From: Cycas panzhihuaensis
Taxonomy: Eukaryota > Cycadophyta
Reading direction: 5' to 3'
DNA: 64,000 bases
Assembly: GCA_023213395.1 (NCBI GenBank)
Contig: CM041465.1
Location: 72,609,741-72,673,740 of the forward strand
The notes under the pieces were generated by a model, which ran no database searches, had not been told where the DNA came from, and saw only the letters and a list, made by a program, of their open reading frames with translations. The translations under genes were made by a program, and so were the position numbers. Below are positions 1 through 10,638 of this stretch, piece after piece (positions within the stretch are counted from its first letter, which is position 1; each line of letters begins with the position of its first letter).

Positions 1-156
1 GTAAAGAATAAATAAATCTAATTGTAGGAAGAATATAAAGGTTTAATTAACAACCTATGGAGATATCAATAAAATTTAAAGATGTACCACCATCAATCAA
101 CATTAAATTAAGTGTTTTACAAAGGGTGTTTTGGGTAGAAATCAAAGGAAATAGTA

Positions 157-738
157 GATAGGGAGATTTTTTTATGGGGGTCAAGTAGTAAAAAATCTTA
201 CAGGGGCTCATCATCTAGCATAGGACGATGTCCAATAGTTACTTTAGTAATAAGACCACAAGTTTGAACAACCACCACTTCAAAAAGTAATAGCATCAAA
301 GTATTAAATTTGTACAATTCAACTCCTAAGAATTAAAGAAGCTGAGAATTCCATAATCTAGAATCTAATATTACATTTCTATCCAAACCTTTAGTATAAT
401 CTATTATACTCAACTCTATACCAAAATCAATATTCAGTCAAGTCCAATCCATAATCCAATATTTTGTTCCTATCTAAACTGGACTGAATTAAATATTGAC
501 TATGATATGGACTTGAACAGGATAGATTATACTGAAGATTTAGATAGAAATAAAAAATTGGATTCTAGATTATGGAATTTTCAACTTATTTAACTCTTGG
601 GAACTAAATTATGTAAATTTGATACTTTGAAACTTGTGGTCTTATTATTAAAATGACTATTGGACATCATCTTATACTAGCTGATGAGCCCCCATAAGAT
701 TTGTCACCACCTAACTTCCACAATGAAATCTCCCTAAC
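157..738. repeat. Foldback / MITE-like element with ~270-290 bp inverted arms
   Basis: The left arm (about 157-446) and the reverse complement of the right arm (about 478-738) match along nearly their whole length with scattered substitutions and small indels, around a loop of about 30 bp (447-477). Both arm tips carry the same module, a GGGAGATTT-like run followed by an AAATCTTA(T/C) motif and GGGGCTCATCA, and both inner parts carry ATAATCTAGAATC. No coding potential is seen. The structure fits a non-autonomous foldback DNA transposon or an old hairpin-forming MITE. I cannot assign a superfamily because no convincing short target-site duplication is visible. Confidence 0.75.
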
Positions 739-761
739 TAATATTCAATGCAATCTAATAA

Positions 762-945
762 ATAGGGAGGTTTCATTATAAGGGTCGAGTAGTGACAAAT
801 CTTATAAGGGCTCATCATCATTCAGAACATCATTAACTATAGATAGATAGATAGATAAATCGATAGGTAGAGAGATTGCATTGTGAGGATCAAGTGGTGA
901 CAAATCTTAAAGGGGCTTATCATCATCTAGCACATCATTGACTAC
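762..945 (+). repeat. Two further direct copies of the foldback terminal module
   Basis: Right of the foldback element, the arm-tip module recurs twice in direct orientation, at about 762-836 and 870-945. Each copy has the GTGACAAATCTTA core followed by GGGCT(C/T)ATCATCAT and a C(A/T)(G/T)CACATCATT-like end. A short GATA-rich run (about 841-865) separates them. The second copy ends exactly where the dinucleotide array begins. They may be tandem or truncated relatives of the element at 157-738. Confidence 0.6.
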
Positions 946-2610
<1,665 letters not shown>

Positions 2611-3162
2611 TTACAAATGGATTTATAGGACTAAGTTCAAATCTAATAGATCTTTAGATAAATACAATGCTTGAATGTAGTGAAAAGATTCAAGCATTAA
2701 GATAGCATTAACTACTAAGAAAAATTTACTCATATTGCAAAGATGAATATCATCTTTCTCATTATAGAAATAGTTACACAATTCAATTAATAACTTCACC
2801 AAATAGATATGAAAAGTATATTTCTAAATAGGGATTTAAAAGAAGAAGTTTACATAAAGCAAACACCTAATTTTGTTGAAAAACCTCATGAACATTTAGT
2901 ATGCCAACTCATGAGGGCCTTATATGGCCTAAAACAAACTCTTAGAGCCTTATATGAAAAGATTGATTAGTACTTTATGAAGAGTAGATTTAAGAAATCT
3001 TTAGCTAGCTAAAATTTCTACATTAGAGCAGAAAATTATAAAATCATATTTGTGGTGTTGTACATTGATAATCTACTAATCATAGGTAATGATATTGATG
3101 TAATATTAAACTTGAAATGAGAACTTAGATATTTCTTTGAGATGTTAAATCCAGGAACTCTA
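2611..3162 (+). pseudogene. Element A: decayed Ty1/copia reverse transcriptase, 5' part
   Basis: Reading plus with several frame changes, this encodes the copia RVT_2 hallmarks: KWIYRTKF...SLDKYNA at about 2615-2671, the region that would contain GDLKEEVY at about 2834-2860, CQLMRALYGLKQ at about 2900-2940, and a YIDN-type active-site box (canonical YVDD) at about 3062-3075. Stops are frequent. The sequence stops at 3162, where element B begins, and resumes at 25376 after a repeated CTCTA. The left end abuts the microsatellite, so gag, protease, integrase and the 5' LTR are missing. This is an old insertion. Confidence 0.85.
3158..3162. repeat. Left target-site duplication of element B (CTCTA)
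   Basis: CTCTA immediately precedes the 5' LTR at 3163 and recurs directly after the 3' LTR at 25376-25380. A 5 bp duplication is the normal signature of LTR-retrotransposon integration, and removing B restores continuity of the host copia RT. Confidence 0.9.
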
Positions 3163-3583
3163 TATTGGAGTTAATCGTCATCACTCCACTCCCACCTTCC
3201 AACCAGGATTGTACACCTCATCAACCTCATTTTACACATGTGGGTGCTCAACATGTGTAGGTAAGTTAAAGTAAGTTAATGTTAATTTGAGTTAGGTTCA
3301 TTTGAGGTAAGTTAGCATTATTTTACTATTAATTTAAATTGAAGAGTTTCCCTCCTCCCCCAAAATTATAAATATTAAAGGGTGTGCAACCCTGGTGTCT
3401 TTAGACACTGCCCTTATTAGGAAATTTGTAACTCTCTTCACAATATGGCTTCAATACAATGATTTCATGGTTTATGCTACATTGCAACATTGGTGTATTA
3501 AAGATTTGTATTGATATTTTGATATATTGATTATTTCATATATGTTCTGCCATGTTCTTCTGTAATTCTTTTTTTTTCCTACA
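3163..3583 (+). repeat. Element B 5' LTR
   Basis: The 421 bp sequence aligns end to end with 24958-25375. It begins TATTGGAG where the 3' copy has TGTTGAAG, so the terminal TG has decayed to TA, and it ends in CCTACA. Both copies share CCAACCAGGATTGTACACC near the start, a CCTCCTCCCCCAAAATTATA segment in the middle and an AATATGGCTT block. Confidence 0.93.
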
Positions 3584-3585
3584 TT

Positions 3586-3597
3586 TGGTATCAGAGC
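3586..3597 (+). other. Element B primer-binding site (tRNA-iMet)
   Basis: TGGTATCAGAGC lies two bases inside the 5' LTR. It is the standard plant primer site complementary to the 3' end of initiator methionine tRNA and fixes B's orientation as plus. Confidence 0.93.
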
Positions 3598-6302
3598 AGT
3601 CGATTACTGGCTTGTTGAAATTTTTTCAAAGAAGTAAGAAGATTTTGAGGCAGATTTGCTCACAAGCAAAATATTGGTTACACTTATTTTCTACAAAATT
3701 TTTCAGCAAGTTTCATATATTATTCATCAAGATTTACTTATTATTAAGTTATATTTGACAAATAATAGAGATACTTCAGATGTTTTCACAGATTTGTGCA
3801 AATTTATAAAGGATTTCAGCTACAAGCTACATTTTTTCAAAGATTTGTAAAGGATTTTCAGCTACATGCAAGATTTATACAAGTTTTCTTTATATTTGTG
3901 ATATATTTTCTCAGAACTATATTTTTTTATCAAATATTTAGTATTTTTCAAGTAGATTTCTATCTATTTATCCTATATTTTTACAGATCTACACAGGATT
4001 TCAGTTAAATGCAATATTTACTTAAGTTTTTCTTAGATTTAAACTATATTTCTTCATATCTACATTTTTTATCATATATTTCGTCATTTGTTGGCAGATT
4101 CTTAGTTATATTTCCATATCTAGGAAGGAGATCAACAGATTTCAGTAGCAAGCTATATTTATTCAAGTTTTTTCTCATATTTGAGTTATATGCTTTCTAG
4201 ATCTACAGATTTTATCACATATTTGACAGTTTTCAAGAATATTTCTATCTATGTATCTAATATTTGTGCAGATTTATGAAATTTTTCAGCTGCATACAAG
4301 ATTCATACAAGTTTATTTCAAGATCGACCATATTTTTCTTAGATCTGACAAATTTTACTTCAGATCTACCTATTTTATTAAGTTTTCCACCATTTTTCTG
4401 CTATATTTTATTTAAATCTATTACATTTTACTTCAGATCTATTTATTTTAGTAGTTATTTGACCATTTCTCTAGTATATTCATTTAGATCTGTAATATTT
4501 GGCTATAGATCTACTATACTCACGTCAGATCTGCAATATTTAGCTTAAAATTTACAATATTTTCTAAGTTTTCTTTAGATCTGTTATATTCTCTTTTAGA
4601 CCTGTATTTTTTCATCATATATTTGATCATATTTTTTCAAGTTTGTTACAGATCTACAGTTTTTTTGGGGGGCATATTCAGCCATTCAAAGAAGCATCTA
4701 CAATAGATCTGTATACTAGAAAATGGACTTGGAAATTTGAAGAAGCCTACTATAAATACGTTTCTAGATCTACAATTTTTTAGACATATTCAGCCTTCTG
4801 GAAAAGTTTAAACAGCATATCTCACTTTTGCAAGTCAGCTACAGCTACATTTACCAGGTTTTTCATACTTTTTCTTAGCTTTAAACTCATATTTCTGATA
4901 TATCTGCAACATATTTAAAAGTTGTTTTCAAATACAAATTCATAGATATTTTTTTGATATATTTTTTATCAATATACTTAGATCTGCTCTCTCATAACTT
5001 AAAACTTTGTAGCATTAGAAGCTTGTTCTTATATTGAGCTTGATTTTTGGGCTGAAAATAGTCTCTAAGAATTTTCTATTTTATATTTGTGATTATTTTC
5101 ACAAAAACAAAAAAAAAAAAAAATCATAAACAGTCCAAATTGTAAATAGAAAATATTTGTGTACTATTTTCAAGAACCCTTAACAAAGGTCCACTAGAGA
5201 TTATCTTGAAATAGTGCTCAAGACTTGTCAAGAACTTCACATTGTCCTTTGCTTCTAAAATCATCTTTGAAATATCATAAACTTATATTATATTACAGGT
5301 AAATACTTTACATTGCTATACATAGCTCTGGCACTTAGGTTTCCATTTATGCCATTTCATTACTGCAATAAAATTACTTGGATAAAAATACTGTAAACAC
5401 ATCAACAGCTATCATTCTACAGCAACACTACAACCATTTCATTTTGAGAAATTTCCCTTAAGTCAAAAGATTTTTGCATTGAAATTATATTATACATGTG
5501 ACAAAGGAAAACATCTTCTTTTCCATATTTAGACCATCAAATTGAAATAACAAACCATTGGTTCCCTTTAGATCTCATTTAGGATTCTCTTTATTTTCCA
5601 AAGAGAAAATTGACTTTGAGTCACTTTCCTTGTTAACAAGGTGCCAAACTTTGAGGATTTTCCCTTCTTGTGATTTTGCATCAAGAGCCAAAATCATAAT
5701 ACACAGTTCTCTATTGAGCAATAGCTTATATTGAAAGAATATACTGCTCCAAGCCCTGATTGTTCAAGAAAGCAAAAAGGTAAATCAGAGGATATCCAAA
5801 GATTAAACTACTCAAGAGATTATTACCTTGTGTTAGCAAAAATATCCAAACCCTAGTTTGAAATCAAAAATTCAATATTAGCTACAACAACATCCATTTA
5901 CATTAGTTTTTTCAAACAAAAACCACATTGATATTCTATCCCACATTTGCTGGGCCAAACTTATGTTAAGAAGGATTTCATCAGAGTTGTATGTTTTGGA
6001 TCTATTTGCTTTCAAAAACTAATGCTAACAAGTCCACAGGATAATTGAATGGTAACAAAATAGCATATCTTCCTCTATCGTAACGGCACCTGTTTAGACA
6101 ATACAAGAACTGGGTGTTGTAAATCTTAGAGCACACCCATAGATACATGGTGTATCTTGTGTATTGGGTCTAATTCTCTTTGTATATTCAGCCTCCAAGT
6201 ACTGTTTTGGAAAAGAACTGCTACATGTCTCCATAAGCCTAATAATCATAGGTAAATAACTTATTCCAAAGTTTCAGAATCCAAAAGTTATTTCTCTTCC
6301 AA
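3598..6302 (+). other. Element B leader, with AGATCT-rich degenerate repeats
   Basis: This internal leader is AT-rich. Between 3985 and 4985 the hexamer AGATCT occurs 13 times, usually inside CAGATCTAC or TAGATCTG, between blocks such as TTTCAGCTACA. Short plus-strand open frames here are rich in Phe, Tyr and Leu and match no family I know. From about 5000 to 6302 I recognise nothing coding. Part of this stretch may be intron captured with the exon at 6303-6518. Confidence 0.6.
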
Positions 6303-6518
6303 CCTTTTTCTCTCTGCAGAACATTGTTGCAAGGTAGTATGTAAAGAACTTTCTAGTTCTTGAATCCTATGATGTAAAACCTTCAATTGCTTTCTCCATT
6401 GTTACAAGATTAAAGCAGTAGTGGCTGAGAGAGTTGTAGATGTTAATGCCGCCAATAAGCCCCACATGCAATGACCTTTGAAACTTTTTGCCATAGGAAG
6501 ATTTAAATACTCACTCAT
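6303..6518 (-). pseudogene. Captured exon resembling the N-terminus of plant TrmO-like (UPF0066) proteins
   Basis: The minus strand gives a 72-codon frame from an ATG at 6516-6518 (a second ATG lies at 6492-6494). It encodes a short leader, one hydrophobic membrane-like segment (WGLLAALTS... to TTALIL), a basic stretch QWRKQLKV and a coiled-coil-like segment ending QQCSAERK, just before an AG|GT junction at about 6303. As I recall them, plant TrmO-like tRNA methyltransferases begin with an anchor plus coiled coil ending in a similar CA(S/A)ERKG motif. One in-frame TAA interrupts it after the membrane segment. No methyltransferase domain follows. Assignment is from memory of the family and is moderate at best. 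Confidence 0.4.
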
Positions 6519-6669
6519 GGTTATTGTTGTCAGGAGTAGATTGTATTATTCGGTTAGACCAGACATTCTTTTGTTGATCTATAAGGCTGACTCCTTCAAT
6601 ATAAATCTCCTTCTGGTGTGCTGAACTGTAGAAGGAATAAGATTCATTGGCAAGACCATTCTAGGCATA

Positions 6670-6674
6670 CCATT
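6670..6674. repeat. Left target-site duplication of element C (CCATT)
   Basis: CCATT precedes the element C terminus at 6675 and recurs at 22130-22134 directly after the other terminus. This is a perfect 5 bp duplication. Confidence 0.92.
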
Positions 6675-9177
6675 TGAAACGCTCTCCGCGGGGCAATGAT
6701 CCAACGCCTAGCGGGAAGGGCATAGAAACAATATGCTAAGCAGGCTAACTAGCGAGGATCATATCTCGCAGATCGCCCAGGCCGAGCACCTGCACGGATC
6801 GCAAGGTGCCCGGTTGCTTCTGTGTAGCCGCAAGACGAGGCCTTCCTACCCTTCTGGATGGCCGGAAGGGAAAAGAACCAAGACGCCGCGGCTTCTCAAG
6901 GCAATGAGAAGGCGACGAGGGGGCAATCAACCGAACGTGTCACGGGGTAAAGGGGTAAGTGTGGCTAAGGGGTATAGGTAAATGGGACCTATACTACTAT
7001 GTCGTGCAATGTAATAAAGAAGTACAAGAAAGCAAATGTAAAGTAAACGATTTATTTATTTTCTTTCCCTTATGTTCCTTTACAGATCAAAGTAAATGCA
7101 ACGAAGCGTAAAAACACAAAGTAAACACGAAAGATACGCGGGAAATACCTGGACACGGAGTCCGAGCAGAAATACGGGTTTCCTTCCTGTCAAGGCCCTT
7201 CCCTCCGTCTTCCGCGCATGCAACGTCGATCAAGGCGTCGAAGGGGGTTCACTTACCTCCCCGAGAGCATGCAAGAACTAACAAACTGAAAGAACGGAAA
7301 GTAAAGCTCAAAACAACCAAAAAAAGGGAAAGGCGACTGCGTGACAATGACCCAAGAACGGGTTGACCTCGCGCACCCTCCCTCTCAAGCGATCCTGCAC
7401 ACAACCAGAGAGAACACCCTCCTCTCGGGAGAGAGGCTACCAAAACCGACAAGATATATGTATATGTATATGCTGAAAATGAAATCAACTAGGCTAGCCA
7501 GACGTAGTTAAACACCAACATATAACGGAAAGGAAACAAAGCCGCGCGACACATATGCGGGTCACATACACCATAAACGCACCGAATGGGATTGAGTGTA
7601 GCCTCTGGATGGCTAACTCACCCACGAGAGGTCTCCACAGATATAGGGAAACAATGCTAGCATGCAACAGATGGGTCACAGGACAACAAATGGCCTCCGC
7701 CAATGAGGAAACTCAAGCCAACCCTCCAAGGTTTCTCTAGCCTGCCTCCTAAGAAAGCGTGGGTGATAAAGGGAGAGAGGATAAGGGATGAACCCTTGGG
7801 GAGAAGGACGGCAATGGGGACTGAACCCCGCTTATCTCCCTCAAATCCGTGAAAAGCCCTTTATGCCGCTTAGCTTAGAAAATGGCAAAAGAGGAAACCT
7901 TGGGAGAGGATGAGTTTTAGGGAATCACAAGAAAAATGCGCCTAACCTAGGGCAGCGCTCTAGTAAGACACAACTACTAAGGTTATATGCATCAAACGGC
8001 CAAAAGAAACTCAAAGGAAGTGCATGCAAACAAGAGGAAAGAATTTGCAAGCAACTCAATGGAAAAAACAAGCAAAAAAGCACTAATAGAGCCAATAAAT
8101 ACCTTGAATGGAGAAGAATGAGTGCATGTAGTCACTTAGCAACTTGGGGGCAGCAGCCCAAGCGGTGTCCAAGAAGTGGAGTTGAATGTTCTTTGCATGA
8201 GAGTGGAAGAGTAGAGCCTCATGCAAGTTGGGAGCTTGAGAACGAGTCTTTGGAGTGGATTTTGATGGAGAAAACCTCTTGAAGCCTTGGATCTTTGTGA
8301 GGAGAGATGGTGCTTGTAATGGAGTCTGTGAGGGGGCAAAGAATGGCCCCGCAACTCGCCTAATAGCAGCCTCCAGATCTCCGTCCAACCATCAGAGGAG
8401 AAGCTCTCTGTCACTCTTTCTTTTGTTTTCTAATAGAGAGTTTTTCTTGAAGTCTTGAAAAGTGAGTTGAAGAAAGAATCAAAATGAGTGAAAAAGGCTT
8501 TTATGCCTTGGGCATAGCAAGTGAACGCTGGGGCCCTCGGCGCCTAACTGCCGTGAGCCACGCCAGCGCTCCGCCAAAAACGCGCCATCGTCGCGTGGTT
8601 TCTTTTTTCAAATTTTGAATACTGTATCACAAGAAACTTCAAGCATCACAGAAAATCCATGATCGCTTAGTTTACCGCCATCACCAAACTCAAAAAAAGA
8701 AGAAAATGCAACATGAAAGTCATAAAAAATCAATTTTTAGGGTAAGAACAGGGGCTAAGCCTGAAATACATCAACTGGGGAAAGGCCCAGGCAGTGGGCA
8801 AGTACTCAAAATGGTGCAAAGAGCCCTAACTAAGGGTTAAACTAGGCTTGGGAAGGGTTTGCAACATAAGTGGCACGTGGTAATACGAATAAGCAAGTTG
8901 GCACAAGCATCCCGAAAGACCATGGAGACATCGTGAGTGGTTGTACGCCATACGGGGTGTCGCATCCGCTTATGGATGCCCCCGCTGTGAGTCGTCATAG
9001 GCTAAGAGGTGCCGTTAGGCACATGCGTTATGAACAGGCAATCAAACAAATGCATGTAGGCAGGCACATGTCAATCAAACTATTCTAAATTCCCTTAGCA
9101 AACATAAGTAAGAAAAGTAAGAACATATACCGCACAAACTGGTCGATGCGTCCCGAGTCCATTCCCACAATGGAACA
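6675..9177 (-). repeat. Element C 3' LTR (left copy)
   Basis: The 2,503 bp sequence aligns with 19641-22129 with many small indels. On the minus strand it starts TGTTCC (TGTTTCC in the other copy) and ends GCGTTTCA. A TATA-like run (about 7453-7472, reading ATATACATATA on the minus strand) is conserved in the right copy and in element E and is a candidate LTR promoter. An AGTTTACCG-type motif lies near 8668. Confidence 0.92.
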
Positions 9178-9519
9178 TCGCCTCGCGCAGCAGAGCCTCA
9201 CTGCTCGGAAGCGTAATGTGATGGCGAATGCTGACAATCAAGAAACATGAGTAGCACATGCATATATATATATATATATAAGAGCAATCAAGAGCGGCGT
9301 GTGATCCAAGGGTGTAGGCAAGTGTCGTGGCGGAACGCGTGGACAAGGGAGACAGAGACGAGGACAACGTAGGGTCGCCACGCCGCCCAGTGCATCGACC
9401 GCAACCGGAATAAGCAAGTGAAAGGGGACGCCCGCTGCCAAGCGTAACGTGAAGTGAGAGGCATCCAGCAAAGTAAAACAAGTACAACTAACTGACAACA
9501 ACCGGAAACTTGGGCACGG

Positions 9520-9950
9520 GCTGGCCAGGCAAGTCTCGTGGGCTACCGTCTGTAAGAGGGAGGCGACGCCAAGGATGAGGCGACGAGGCCGGCCTACCAA
9601 AGATTGAGGTGCCTAGGATATGCCGAATATCCGCCGACGAGAAACGAGCTGAAGGGACTGGCAGACGCGAGGGTTCTCAGGTGAGGGCACCGCACTTGGT
9701 AAACCTGGGTGAGATGGAACACCATGACCTGAGAATCGCAAAACAACACAATGGAACCGCGATGAAAGCGAAGAGCATCGGTAAGGGCCTCAATAACGGT
9801 CGTGTACTCGGCTTCGTTATTGGTGGCCTCGGGAAGAAAGACTCCGAAATGCAGGTAGTCGTGTCCGGAGGGGCTACGGAGAACCCATACAGCGGTGGAG
9901 GGTCCGGGGTTGCCGCGACTTCCGCCATCGGTGAAAATAAGGAGAGACAT
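9520..9950 (-). pseudogene. Element C accessory RNase H domain (RVT_3 / archaeal-type)
   Basis: The frame begins MSLLIFTDGGSRGNPGPS. It contains the first catalytic Asp in FTDGG, the Glu in NNEAEY and the second Asp in FCDSQ. After LASAS the frame shifts, and the downstream PRHLN segment lacks the AEAD that would carry the last catalytic Asp, which element E keeps. Domains of this type are known as an additional RNase H in Tat-lineage gypsy elements. Here it lies about 340 bp from the 3' LTR, downstream of integrase and beyond the antisense PMD gene. It starts about 520 bp from the PMD TATA box, in divergent orientation. Confidence 0.8.
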
Positions 9951-10510
9951 GACTGGATGCTAAGCTTTGGCAATAAAACACCAATAGTAATAAAAGCAAC
10001 ACAGAGACTCGAATAACAAACGCGAAGCGGGCCGCGAAGGGTAGGAGGACCTAGCAATGAGGCTACCCGAGAACGAGAGCAAGTCATCAGGGCGCTGACT
10101 GGGAGTGAGCGGAAACCGGGCGCCCTGGAGTCTCCAAAGGTTGCTTCGGGAAGCAAAACATGCCCCCGGACGGGGGAGCATTTCCTTTGGGGGCCCCGGG
10201 AGCGAAAAAGGACTGCGCAGATGAGTCCAGAGCGGTGAAACGAGCTAAACGAGTATAAACTCGAGCACGCACGGGAGCAGCGCGGAAAACGATGCAAAAC
10301 GGGCCCTCCAAAAAGCGCAAACATGAAGCGCCATAAATGCCTTCGCACGGGGAAGCAAGAAGGGCGTCCATGGAGCACAATGGGTGACAGGCTAAGGAAA
10401 GGTGACCATGACGACGAGACGATCCCAACGATCGCCACGGTTAAAACTAAGAAGCGCCCACCGGCCCCGCCTATATAAGGAAAATCAATGAAAACCGGAT
10501 TCATTTTCAC
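9677..10510 (-). other. Long open frame overlapping the accessory RNase H, conserved in position in element E
   Basis: A 277-codon frame starts MKMNPVFIDFPYIGG and runs through the aRNH-PMD intergenic region into the RNase H region in another frame. Element E has a matching 289-codon frame (62301-63170) with similar sequence, for example the shared start region FPYI(G/A)GG and an LLPKLSIQSCL segment. The protein is rich in Phe, Pro, Ser, Leu and Cys and matches no family I know. Base composition could keep it open, so coding is unproven. Confidence 0.25.
10472..10478 (+). promoter_or_regulatory. TATA box of the antisense PMD gene, element C
   Basis: TATATAA lies 161 bp upstream of the exon 1 ATG at 10639, within CTATATAAGGAAAA. 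Element E has the same box (TATATAAG, 63138-63145) at almost the same distance from its ATG. Conservation in two diverged copies supports a real promoter. Confidence 0.6.
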
Positions 10511-10638
10511 CGGCTCTCATACGAAACTAGAGCCTTTTCCTTACGACGCGGAGCGCTACCCGATTTCAGAGGCACGCCGAGGACAATCCGACCGTCGGAT
10601 TCGAGCGAGGGGACAGTCGCCACGATCCCGGAGACGCT

